DNA from: Planctomycetota bacterium
Lineage (GTDB): Bacteria; Planctomycetota; Planctomycetia; Pirellulales; Pirellulaceae
Direction of reading: 5' to 3'
NCBI GenBank assembly: GCA_014238905.1
Contig: JABAAE010000012.1
Coordinates: 168,156-232,155 of the forward strand
Length of the DNA stretch: 64,000 bases
Shown here: positions 55,869 to 63,620 of the stretch, one piece after another
How positions within the stretch are numbered: position 1 is the stretch's first letter
Layout: every line of letters starts with the position of its first letter
Notes under the pieces: model-generated
The model's database searches: none
Told to the model about the DNA's origin: nothing
What the model saw: only the letters and a program-made list of their open reading frames with translations
Program-made: the position numbers and the translations under genes

Positions 55869-56975
55869 TCAAGCTGGCAAAAACAGTGTCGCCTCCAACG
55901 TCAGGCCAGGGCCAAAACCAACCGCCACGCAGGGAAGTTGGTCCGGAATTTGGTTTAGTTTTTTTAAGACGAAGAAAATGGTAGCTGAGCTCATGTTTCC
56001 ATGGGTTTGCAAAACTTCACGGGGGATTTGAAGGCTGGTCGAGGAGAGATTCATCGCCTGCTCAAATGCATTCAAGATCTGGGGGCCTCCGGGATGGACT
56101 GCCCAGCTGCGTATTTCCGACCGCGTGAGGCCATAACCCCTTAACCAGCCGTCGAACCAAGCTGGTACATGGTTCTTGATGGTCTCGGGAATGCGGTCTG
56201 AGAGCCCCATCGTAAATCCATGATCTCGAATCTTCCAGCTCATCATCTGCTGGGTTTCTGGGATCAGGAACGAGCCGGTTCCCGCCACCTTCCAGGCGGC
56301 TGGGTTGGGTTTGCGGTCCTGTTCGTTGCCGACCAGTAGGGCCGCTCCTGAACCATCTCCAAATAGGGCATTGGCTACCTTTTGATCGTTTTTGGCGACG
56401 TACTGGTAATGTAAACCGCAGAGTTCGGTGGCACAAACCAGGACTTTAGCCTGGGGATCGGCCCGCGCAAATGCAGCAGCAACACGCAGGCAATTTTGGC
56501 CAGCATGACATCCCATAAAACCGAGATGGGTTCGCTCAACAGAGGCAGGCATTCCTAGTTTTTCGATCAACTTGACGTCCATGCCGGGCGCTGTGAAACC
56601 CGTGCAAGACGCGGTGACCAGGTGAGTGATGGATGATGGATCGAACCGACTTCTTTGGAAGGCGTCCTGGCATGCCGAGAGGGCAAGTTGCGGGGCGTGT
56701 TCTTCGTAAGCAATCATTCGTTCGCCGGTTGTCGGTCCCTCCGGATTTGATTCTGGTTCGGTTGGCTGGAAAAAATCCTGGCGCTGATCGATGTCGCCGT
56801 CCTCGGAATGAATGAAGACACAGTGTCTTTTTTTTACCGTGCTTTTTTCGAAGATCATCGGGACAAACCAGCGGTCGCGGTCGTCACCATTCACATAGAG
56901 TTCGGCTACTTTGAATCGGTCTTCAAGATTCAGGGTATGGGGAGGAATTGCAGTCCCAAGGGATTCGATAATCAT
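55869..56975 (-). CDS. Type III polyketide synthase
   Basis: This 368-residue chalcone/stilbene-synthase-type homodimeric ketosynthase has the full catalytic triad: C156 in LGFMGCHAGQNC, H294 in WAVHPGG and N327 in HGNMSSAT. TASCTGFTAPG and the C-terminal GFGPGLTLEATLF are also present. It condenses malonyl-CoA units on an acyl-CoA or acyl-ACP starter, usually to give alkylresorcinols, alkylpyrones or similar phenolics. It is the last gene of a three-gene operon, and its ATG overlaps the stop of the flavoprotein gene (ATGA). Starter and product are unknown. Confidence 0.93.
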   Translation of the reverse strand: MIIESLGTAIPPHTLNLEDRFKVAELYVNGDDRDRWFVPMIFEKSTVKKRHCVFIHSEDGDIDQRQDFFQPTEPESNPEGPTTGERMIAYEEHAPQLALSACQDAFQRSRFDPSSITHLVTASCTGFTAPGMDVKLIEKLGMPASVERTHLGFMGCHAGQNCLRVAAAFARADPQAKVLVCATELCGLHYQYVAKNDQKVANALFGDGSGAALLVGNEQDRKPNPAAWKVAGTGSFLIPETQQMMSWKIRDHGFTMGLSDRIPETIKNHVPAWFDGWLRGYGLTRSEIRSWAVHPGGPQILNAFEQAMNLSSTSLQIPREVLQTHGNMSSATIFFVLKKLNQIPDQLPCVAVGFGPGLTLEATLFLPA

Positions 56976-58195
56976 TTATTTTTTTCCAAACTTGTGTTGC
57001 TTTTTCCGTGGATGGAATGAATGAAGGGTCTGGCCAGAGCCGGAAACGAACGTAGCACTTCAATGGCGGATCGGATAAGGATAGGACGGGCCGTCAGACG
57101 TTTGATCCAATGGCACGTTCGTTGTCGTGACCGACTTTGTTTTCGGCAGATTTTTGTCCATTGGTCCAAGATGATGGGATCCCATCGAGATAGGGCCTGA
57201 TTGACAAAGGGTTGCACTTTAACGGCGGCCTCCATAGCCCATGCCATTCCCTCTCCTGTAAATGGCTCGACGTAACCCGCCGCATCACCCAGCACCAGTG
57301 CTCGCTTGGCACCAGGGATCTGTACCGTCCGGGTGAGTTCCCGGGTACCGAGCCAACGGGTGCTTTCAGGGATAAATGGAACGGTTAAACCGGCTTCGCC
57401 AATGACCTGTTGTATGACCTGTGTGATTCGTTGAGAACCTCCCAGGGTCTGTTTGCGGATTGCCGCTGATACGTTGATTTGACCATCTTCCACCGAGGTG
57501 ACGCCCACGTAGCCCTTCCGATGAACGCTCATCTCGATTTGCCCGGGTTCAAATCGTCCGTCAGGGGGCAATAGGCAGGTCAGCCCGATACTTGGATTGG
57601 ACATCAGTGATTCGTTGACAGGCAGGGAACCTGACAGGTCGGCATTCCCCAATCCAGCACAGACCAAAACCAGCTTGGCCCGGACGGTTGGAGATCTTTC
57701 ACTCTTGTTGGTCAGAATGACCTCCCGCATTCCTTCCCGTAGATTCCCCAGCGAAGCGGTTGTGGCGTCTTGGAAGACAACGCCCGCCGCCTGGGCGATC
57801 GTTGCCAGTTGCTGGTCCAATTGCCTTCTGGAAATGGCGTAGCCACCCTCGGTACCCAGCACCACCTCTCGTTGGCAAGTGGCCAAGCGAAAAGTCTTTA
57901 ACGGAACGGCGGCAAGCAATGCTGCATCTAGTTTTAGAGCCTTAAGAACCTTGATTGCTTTTCCGCTTAGGCAGCTCCCGCAGACCTTGGTGCGGGGAAA
58001 TTTGGCCTTGTCGACAAGCAACACCCTGATCCCTTGGCGGGCCAATTGGATGGCTGCCAGCGATCCAGCCGGGCCAGCGCCAATGACGATAACTTCCCAA
58101 TCCTCGACCATGGAACCGCTGGGGAGGAAGCTTTGAGATTGCTCTATGTTTTGTGATTGATTCCGCATCATTGATTTTACGAGCTGACATTCCAT
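56972..58195 (-). CDS. FAD-dependent monooxygenase/geranylgeranyl-reductase-like flavoprotein
   Basis: This 407-residue protein has the FAD Rossmann motif GAGPAG (39-44) in VIVIGAGPAGSLAAIQLARQ, LLVDKAKFPRTKVCGSCLSG (typical of the geranylgeranyl reductase group) and a C-terminal FAD contact LVLGDAAGYVEPFTGEGMAWAM. It likely hydroxylates or reduces the polyketide or its lipid chain. It is the middle gene of the PKS operon: it overlaps the upstream methyltransferase gene by 19 bp and the downstream PKS by 4 bp. Confidence 0.88.
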   Translation of the reverse strand: MECQLVKSMMRNQSQNIEQSQSFLPSGSMVEDWEVIVIGAGPAGSLAAIQLARQGIRVLLVDKAKFPRTKVCGSCLSGKAIKVLKALKLDAALLAAVPLKTFRLATCQREVVLGTEGGYAISRRQLDQQLATIAQAAGVVFQDATTASLGNLREGMREVILTNKSERSPTVRAKLVLVCAGLGNADLSGSLPVNESLMSNPSIGLTCLLPPDGRFEPGQIEMSVHRKGYVGVTSVEDGQINVSAAIRKQTLGGSQRITQVIQQVIGEAGLTVPFIPESTRWLGTRELTRTVQIPGAKRALVLGDAAGYVEPFTGEGMAWAMEAAVKVQPFVNQALSRWDPIILDQWTKICRKQSRSRQRTCHWIKRLTARPILIRSAIEVLRSFPALARPFIHSIHGKSNTSLEKNK

Positions 58196-58989
58196 TGGAA
58201 CAGAAATCGCTCCGGCCAGAATTTTTTTATTTTTGCCTCGGGCATTCCAGCTTCTTCGCCTAATAGACGCATTTCTTCCATCGTGAATGCTGCTTCTACC
58301 GACCGAGGACCATCAATATGGACAATGGAGGATCGTGATAGCAATCTTGTTCCGGCTACCGACAGAAAATAGCCCCATGTTGACCGTAATAAGTCGGAAA
58401 CCAAAACCATCCTACGCGCCGATTGCTTCATTTTTTGAAGGAGAATAGTTGCTTGATCTCGCGACAAATGGTGCAAAAAAAGAGAACAGAAAACGATGTC
58501 GTGTTTCGGAAAGGGATCATCAGAAAGCGCATCCTGTTGAGTGAGTTCAATTTTTACATCGGCCTCTGCCGCCAATGATCTGGCCATTTGTATGGTGGTT
58601 GCCCCGATATCGATTCCCGAAAGTTGTAATTCGATATTCGATTGGCGGGCATATCGGCCGAATTGGATCAGCGAATCGGCACTTCCGCACCCTACATCCA
58701 AAATGGTTAACGGATCGGTGCAAGGCGTTTGATGGATCCGCCGTTGGATCGCCTGCCATGCCGATTTACTGCTTTTGGTGACCTGGTTGATACGTTTTAA
58801 ACCTCGTAAGGCCAAGCGGTGAAGCTCTGGATCTAAATCGGGAGCGTCCATCAATTCGCCCCTCAGGTTTCGACGATTCAAGTCCGGGATGAAGATTCTC
58901 CTGTAAAAAGACAAACGAAGCAGTTGCAATCCTTTGCGTTCATCCATGAGGAAAGGAGGATGCCGCAAAACGCTGGAATGACCAACCAT
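58177..58989 (-). CDS. SAM-dependent methyltransferase of the PKS operon
   Basis: This 270-residue protein has an N-terminal helical part (RRNLRGELMDAPDLDPELHRLALRGLKRIN) and then a class I core with motif I ILDVGCGSADSLIQFG (about 97-112), LSGIDIGATTIQMARS, TQQDAL and DIVFCSLFLHHL. The ELMD...ALRGL...IN lead is a pattern I associate with methyltransferases beside type III PKS genes. It probably O- or C-methylates the product. It is the first gene of the operon, starting at ATG 58989. Confidence 0.83.
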   Translation of the reverse strand: MVGHSSVLRHPPFLMDERKGLQLLRLSFYRRIFIPDLNRRNLRGELMDAPDLDPELHRLALRGLKRINQVTKSSKSAWQAIQRRIHQTPCTDPLTILDVGCGSADSLIQFGRYARQSNIELQLSGIDIGATTIQMARSLAAEADVKIELTQQDALSDDPFPKHDIVFCSLFLHHLSRDQATILLQKMKQSARRMVLVSDLLRSTWGYFLSVAGTRLLSRSSIVHIDGPRSVEAAFTMEEMRLLGEEAGMPEAKIKKFWPERFLFQWNVSS

Positions 58990-59286
58990 CCTATCATTCT
59001 TTCAGCGATGTAGGTGGGCGGGAGGTTTCATCGGTCTCATCAACACCAGTTAATCTGCACCGGTATCAGCAGGCGAGTTTATTTCCGGTTGACGGAGCGT
59101 TGGGGGAATCGGGCATTATAGAATTCAAGGAATTCCTGTGTAACGGGTTGGTGGGAGGCCGTTTTGTGTTTTAAGTCGGGTTTGAATAAACTGGGGTTCC
59201 ATTTTCGATTGTGAGTGCAAGTGGAATCCTATAAATTGATAGTGGTTACAGTTCGATTTCTTTTCCGTTTTCCCGCCGGTATTCCT

Positions 59287-60567
59287 ATGATGCAGCTCCG
59301 AAATCTTTCACTGGTTGTTGTTTCCACGATTTGTAGTCTGACGTTGCAGGCCGATGATTGGCCGCAATGGCGGGGGCCTCGCAATGACGGCGTAAGCCAG
59401 GAAACCAATTTGCCGACCCAATGGAGTAAAGAAAAGAATGTCTCTTGGCGACTGCCCATGCCCGGATCCGCAGGATCGACTCCGGTGGTTTGGGGTGAGC
59501 GGATTTTCGTAACCAGTACCTCCGGAACTGACCTTGTTCTATTGGGCGTGTCGACTTCTGGTAAAGAGTTGTGGCGGCAGACCTTGGGGAGCGGCAACAA
59601 GGCGGTTCGGGGTGACGAAGGCAACTCGGCATCGCCATCACCGGTCACCGATGGTAGCCACGTTTGGGCTACTATGGCCAATGGCCTTGTTAGTTGTTTT
59701 ACGGTCGACGGAAAAAAAGTATGGGATTTGGATCTTCAAAAGAGGTACGGAAAATTCAAGATTGCTTTTGGAATGACAGCCACTCCCGTTCTGGATCGAG
59801 GGCGACTCTATTTTCAGCTGATTCACGGTGAGGGCAATGCCAACACTCAAGAGGCGATTGTGGTTTGTCTTGACGCTCAATCCAACAAGGAAATTTGGAA
59901 AGTAGACAGGGTGACTGGGGCGTCCAGTGAAAATGAACATTCCTACGCGTCTCCGATGTTGTATCGCGATGGAACGCGGGAGTTCTTGGTGACCCATGGT
60001 GGTGATTATGCGATGGCCCATCAGTTGAAAGACGGTAGGGAAATCTGGCGATGCTGTATGAATCCCCAAGGCGAGAAATATCATCCCACCTTGAGGTTTG
60101 TGTCGTCGCCGTTGGCCGTTAGAGGAATGATTATTATCCCCTCTGCCAAAGGTGGGCCGGTACTCAGTCTGAAGCCGGATGCCAAGGGTGATGTCTCCAG
60201 CAGCGAGGATGCGCTGATTTGGAAGCACGACCGCGGGACTCCGGATGTGCCGAGCCCCCTCTATCATGATGGGTTGGTTTATCTCTGTCGGGAAAATGGA
60301 AACCTGGTTTGCGTCGATTCGCTAACCGGTGAAAAGATTTACGAGAATCGGACGGTGAGGGATCGGCATCGTGCGTCACCGGTCTATGCGGATGGAAAGA
60401 TATTTTTAACCGCTCGCAAGGGGATTGTAACGGTGGTCAAGGCGGGGAAGACCTTTAAAGTATTGGCCGAAAATGACTTGGGTGAACCGACGTCTGCTTC
60501 GCCGGCCATCTCAAACGGAACGATTTATATTAGAACGTTCGAGGCGCTGTATGCTATCGGTCGGTAA
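59287..60567 (+). CDS. Exported PQQ-like beta-propeller protein (second)
   Basis: This protein of about 426 residues has a signal peptide (MMQLRNLSLVVVSTICSL, cleaved near LQADDW). It has propeller blades like those of the protein encoded at 31364: DWPQWRGPRNDGVSQETNLP, GKELWRQTLGSG, VSCFTVDGKKVWDL, VCLDAQSNKEIWKV, GLVYLCRENGNLVCVDSLTGEKIYEN and ASPAISNGTIYIRTFEALYAIG. The shared DWPxxRGPxxxGVS start marks one paralogous family. A 24-codon longer frame starts upstream (59215), but the signal peptide favours ATG 59287. It stands alone. Confidence 0.85.
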   Translation: MMQLRNLSLVVVSTICSLTLQADDWPQWRGPRNDGVSQETNLPTQWSKEKNVSWRLPMPGSAGSTPVVWGERIFVTSTSGTDLVLLGVSTSGKELWRQTLGSGNKAVRGDEGNSASPSPVTDGSHVWATMANGLVSCFTVDGKKVWDLDLQKRYGKFKIAFGMTATPVLDRGRLYFQLIHGEGNANTQEAIVVCLDAQSNKEIWKVDRVTGASSENEHSYASPMLYRDGTREFLVTHGGDYAMAHQLKDGREIWRCCMNPQGEKYHPTLRFVSSPLAVRGMIIIPSAKGGPVLSLKPDAKGDVSSSEDALIWKHDRGTPDVPSPLYHDGLVYLCRENGNLVCVDSLTGEKIYENRTVRDRHRASPVYADGKIFLTARKGIVTVVKAGKTFKVLAENDLGEPTSASPAISNGTIYIRTFEALYAIGR

Positions 60568-60848
60568 ACTTGGGTTGGCGGGATTGGGTTTTGGCAAGGC
60601 TTTGCTAGAATGAGGCCCGCGGCTTTCAGGACAGATTGACTTTTCTTGGGCACTGGGCTATCGGGCCGCGATGAATCGAAGGAGTTCGATTGATGGAACT
60701 GTTGAAGATGGTCCAAATGATTTTCTCTAGTGGTTGAGGTCAAGGGGGAAATCAATCGAGTCAACAGGTAGGTTTTGATTGTTATTATTTCCTGCCCCTT
60801 GAGTGCGTTGTTTTTTTTTGTACGCTTTAAATATTAATTATTTATATA
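60568..60848. other. Leader region of the split tRNA
   Basis: About 280 bp after the PQQ gene, ending in a very A/T-rich tract (60800-60850). A TTGTAC/TATATA pair with a 19-bp spacer (60818-60848) could be a promoter, but the spacing is poor, so I do not call it. Confidence 0.35.
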
Positions 60849-60880
60849 GATTTGCTTTTAATACGATTTGCTTTTAATTC
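60849..60880 (+). repeat. 16-bp unit in two tandem copies abutting the tRNA
   Basis: Copies at 60849-60864 and 60865-60880 differ at one base. The second ends exactly at the base before the tRNA 5' end, so the duplication lies in the tRNA leader or promoter. Confidence 0.92.
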
Positions 60881-60914
60881 GGGGCCGTAGCTCAGTTGGT
60901 TAGAGCAGGGGACT

Positions 60915-61170
60915 TTGGCGAGACCAGCCTAAACGGTGAACGCATGGTTGGCTCAACAGGGTTGCTGTCGCTTCTTCAAGGAAGGGGCTTCAGTAGAATT
61001 CGTCAAACTCGGGGAAGGCTAAGTCAGCGCTAAGTCAGCAATGATAAGCTAATCCCGAGCCAAGTCCGCTTGACGGCGGAAAGGTGTAGAGACTGTACGG
61101 CGAACTCGTAAAGAGAAGAGACAGTCCAGACCACAAACTCGAAAGAGGCGGTGAAAGCCGTAGCTGGTAG
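60915..61170 (+). ncRNA. Group I intron (subgroup IC3-like) in the tRNA anticodon loop
   Basis: About 256 nt with no open frame of note. Core elements visible: P2 candidate CCAGCC/GGTTGG; P5 CTCGGG (61008-61013) with CCCGAG (61054-61059); the conserved CGAGCCAAG (61056-61064) and GGTGTAGAGACT (about 61083-61094), which match the core of the Azoarcus tRNA-Ile intron as I recall it; P7 GACTGT (61091-61096) with ACAGTC (61121-61126); P8 hairpin CTC/GAG at 61105-61115; and two GAAA-capped hairpins (P9 region, 61138-61160). The last base is G, as required. The intron lies between U33 and C34 if the loop is to be 7 nt. The exact 5' site is uncertain by one or two U. Confidence 0.88.
61018..61039 (+). 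repeat. 11-bp tandem duplication inside the intron
   Basis: GCTAAGTCAGC occurs twice in a row (61018-61028 and 61029-61039), in the peripheral part of the P5 domain, where insertion should not destroy the core. Confidence 0.9.
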
Positions 61171-61228
61171 CATAATCCCTTTGTCGCGGGTTCGAGTCCT
61201 GCCGGCCCTACTTTTTTAACATCCCGTT

Positions 61229-61276
61229 GGCTATAGATCGTTCTGGCTATAGATCGTTCTGGCTATAGTTCGTTCT
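61229..61276 (+). repeat. 16-bp unit in three tandem copies after the tRNA
   Basis: GGCTATAGATCGTTCT at 61229-61244 and 61245-61260, and a third copy with one change at 61261-61276. It fills most of the gap between the tRNA and the convergent sulfatase gene. Confidence 0.95.
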
Positions 61277-61289
61277 GGCGAGCGGTCCT

Positions 61290-62750
61290 TCAAGGCTCAC
61301 GTCTAAAGTGTTCCGCATTAGTCTTTGGCAGCCATTTTACGAGCTCCTTCTTTGCCTCTGAATGATTTGGGTGGTTCGCCAGGTTGTGCCATTGGTTTGG
61401 ATCTGTCTGCATGTCGTAAAGTTCTTCGCCGTTATCGCGGTAGCGAATGTAGTGGTATCGCTGCGAACGAACGGCGTGATTCACACCATGCCAGTGAGGC
61501 GAATGAGTAATGATGGCTGGATAGGGCCACTTTAGGTTGGGTTGGCTAACGAGAGGTGCAATGCTGCGTCCGTCCAGGTCATCTCGCTGTGGTAGTCCGC
61601 AAAGTTCAATTAATGTGGGGTACAAGTCAATCAGGCTGACCGGCCGACTGCAAGTCATCGCCGAATGGCGTGGTCTGGTCTGGCCAGTCATTCCCTCTGG
61701 TAGGTGAATAATCAACGGGGTGCGGGTGGCTGATTGCCAAAGAGCCGATTTTGCAATGTGGTTCTTCTGGCCAATGTGGTACCCGTGGTCACCCCAGAGC
61801 ACGACAATTGTATTATCCAGGTATTGGCTGTTGTTGAGTGCATCCAAAACGACACCAACACACGCGTCGGCGAACGAGGTGGCTGCGAGATAGCCTTGAA
61901 CGGCGTGTCTCCATTGTCCTTTCTCCTTGATGATCTCGAATTCTTTTCCCGCCATCACCCGGCCCCGGGCTGGTACGTCATCCAGATCGTTTTTCTTCAC
62001 TGGCGGTAGAACGATCTTGTCGAGCGGATGTAAATCGAAAAACTCCTGGGGCGCATACCAGCTCAAGTGAGGCCGATAGATTCCGCAGGCGAGGAAAAAA
62101 GGCTTAGCGTGATTTTGCTCTAGAAAGTCTGCGGCAGATCGCGCAGTTTTCCAGTCATTGGTTTCTGCTTTGCTGATTTTCAATGGCGCCCAATCGATCA
62201 GCCTGGCCAATATCCTGTTGGAGAAAAGATCCTGCATTTGGTGACGGTATTTTTCCGAATCCGGCGGCGATGGAGTGCCATGTTTTGTCGAGTATTGTCC
62301 ATCCCAGGACGGTGGATCGGACCATTTGCCATTCGGCTTGTGGAAGATTTTTCCTCCGCTCCAGGCCACATAACCATGCTGCCGAAAATATTGCGGCAAG
62401 GTTACCCAGTTTTTCAGCCGGGGGAGGTCTCGGAACCAGTTCAGGTTACCGTAGATCCCGGTCGTTGAAGGACGCAGCCCGGTAAGCAGAGAAGTACGTG
62501 ATGGATGGCAAAGCGGCGCTGCACAATAGGCCTGTTTAAAGAGCACTCCTTTTTGAGCCAACTGATCTATGTTAGGTGTCTTAGCCTGTGGATGCCCGCC
62601 AAGGCATCCGACCCAGTCATTCAAATCATCCACGGCAATGAACAGGACGTTGGGAGTTTGATCATTGACCTGGCCGAAATTTTCCCCACAACAAAACAGC
62701 AAGAGCAATGCTAACAATAACAGCGAGTTTCTGGTGGTGGGAGAAATCAT
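61290..62750 (-). CDS. Exported iduronate/choline-type sulfatase
   Basis: This 486-residue protein has a signal peptide (about 7-23, RNSLLLLALLLLFCCG). The metal Asp pair is D41/D42 in NVLFIAVDDLNDWVGCLGG, and the formylglycine site is C81 in LCHPSRTSLLTG, the canonical CxPSR. GKIFHKPN, PFFLACGIYRPHLSWYAP, LWGDHGYHIGQKNHIAKSALW and DLYPTLIELCGLP agree with the iduronate-2-sulfatase-like branch. It should remove sulfate from a sulfated glycan outside the inner membrane. It stands alone; its promoter region holds the 35-bp repeat. Confidence 0.93.
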   Translation of the reverse strand: MISPTTRNSLLLLALLLLFCCGENFGQVNDQTPNVLFIAVDDLNDWVGCLGGHPQAKTPNIDQLAQKGVLFKQAYCAAPLCHPSRTSLLTGLRPSTTGIYGNLNWFRDLPRLKNWVTLPQYFRQHGYVAWSGGKIFHKPNGKWSDPPSWDGQYSTKHGTPSPPDSEKYRHQMQDLFSNRILARLIDWAPLKISKAETNDWKTARSAADFLEQNHAKPFFLACGIYRPHLSWYAPQEFFDLHPLDKIVLPPVKKNDLDDVPARGRVMAGKEFEIIKEKGQWRHAVQGYLAATSFADACVGVVLDALNNSQYLDNTIVVLWGDHGYHIGQKNHIAKSALWQSATRTPLIIHLPEGMTGQTRPRHSAMTCSRPVSLIDLYPTLIELCGLPQRDDLDGRSIAPLVSQPNLKWPYPAIITHSPHWHGVNHAVRSQRYHYIRYRDNGEELYDMQTDPNQWHNLANHPNHSEAKKELVKWLPKTNAEHFRREP

Positions 62751-62770
62751 GGTTTTGGACCGAATAATAT

Positions 62771-62847
62771 CGTGTTTTAGTGAATCAAATGTTTTAGTGA
62801 ATCAACGTGTTTTAGTGAATCAAATGTTTTAGTGAATCAACGTGTTT
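62771..62847 (+). repeat. Nested 17/18-bp and 35-bp tandem repeat
   Basis: A 35-bp unit is repeated at 62771-62805 and 62806-62840, with CGTGTTT starting a third copy. Each unit is itself two 17-18-bp half-copies sharing TGTTTTAGTGAATCAA, so there are four copies of the basic element. It lies about 20 bp upstream of the sulfatase start on the minus strand. Confidence 0.95.
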
Positions 62848-63031
62848 CTGTAGAGAAAGCGTCAATTAACCGCGAGGGTCTAAAGTTGACTGCTGGCTAA
62901 ACCGAATTTACCAGATCTATTTTCGCTGGATACCAAAAGTCGTGGTTTTGTCTTTTCCCCGGAAGTGAGCCAGAAAGAAACCCAAAAAAACATATCGATT
63001 TGGTAAATTGGAGCTGGCCGGTAGTTAACTA

Positions 63032-63619
63032 GTGACCACGAAAAATCAAGATTCAAAACACCACCAGCGAAGACAAGTGAATCAAGACCAACCGGATCAA
63101 CAATACGAACGTTTCGTCTCGCTTTTCTTAAGTGGAGAACGGACGCTTCGTGCCTACACACGGTCGTTGCTTTCCTCGCGTCAGGAGGTCGATGACGTCA
63201 TGCAAAATCTCGGATTGGTGTGCTGGCGGAAATTTGATCAGTTCGATCAGAAAGGGTCTTTAGACGATTTTATCCGGTGGTGTTGTGTGATTTCACGATT
63301 CGAGGTGTTGCGATTTCGACGTTCTCGAGCCAGAGACCGACTGATTCTAAGCGAAGAAGTCATCGACTTGATTGCTGTGGAGGCAGAGGATCGCTTGCAA
63401 CGTAGTGAGGCAGAACAAAAAGTGCTTTACAATTGCCTGCAAAAACTCGATGATGCCGATCGTCGCTTGTTGTTAAGTGTTCACACGCGTGGCGATTCGG
63501 TTTCTCGAATTGCGGCTGAATCAAACAAAAAACCGCGGTGGCTCTATAGCAAGTTGAACTCACTTAGAGATCTGGTCGCTGATTGTGTTTTAGCTCACCT
63601 AGCCCAAGGGGAAACCTAA
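63032..63619 (+). CDS. ECF sigma factor, planctomycete type
   Basis: This 195-residue factor has region 2 (about 28-95: RFVSLFLSGERTLRAYTRSLLSSRQEVDDVMQNLGLVCWRKFDQF) and region 4 (about 125-180: NCLQKLDDADRRLLLSVHTRGDSVSRIAAESNKKPRWLYSKLNSLRDLV). The wording agrees with the Rhodopirellula/Verrucomicrobium sigma group (TIGR02989-like). The start is GTG 63032. The anti-sigma gene begins 2 bp after the stop. Confidence 0.88.
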   Translation: MTTKNQDSKHHQRRQVNQDQPDQQYERFVSLFLSGERTLRAYTRSLLSSRQEVDDVMQNLGLVCWRKFDQFDQKGSLDDFIRWCCVISRFEVLRFRRSRARDRLILSEEVIDLIAVEAEDRLQRSEAEQKVLYNCLQKLDDADRRLLLSVHTRGDSVSRIAAESNKKPRWLYSKLNSLRDLVADCVLAHLAQGET

Positions 63620-63620
63620 A

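Larger units (their letters stand above)
60881..61210 (+). tRNA. tRNA-Ile(CAU)-like gene interrupted by a group I intron
   Basis: The tRNA is split. The 5' part (60881-60914) gives acceptor GGGGCCG, D-arm GCTC..GAGC and the anticodon 5' stem GGGGA followed by C32-U33. The 3' part (61171-61210) gives CAU-A-A, stem TCCCT, variable TTGTC, T-arm GCGGG-TTCGAGT-CCTGC, acceptor CGGCCCT and discriminator A. Joined, these make a normal cloverleaf with a 7-nt loop CUCAUAA and a G1-U72 wobble. The body resembles bacterial tRNA-Ile read by lysidine-modified CAU; elongator tRNA-Met is not excluded. CCA is not encoded. A T6 tract follows. Confidence 0.88.

Noticed and set aside
15435..62847. Tandem repeats considered as CRISPR arrays
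   Set aside because: Units abut each other without spacers, each locus has its own unit, and no cas gene is present.
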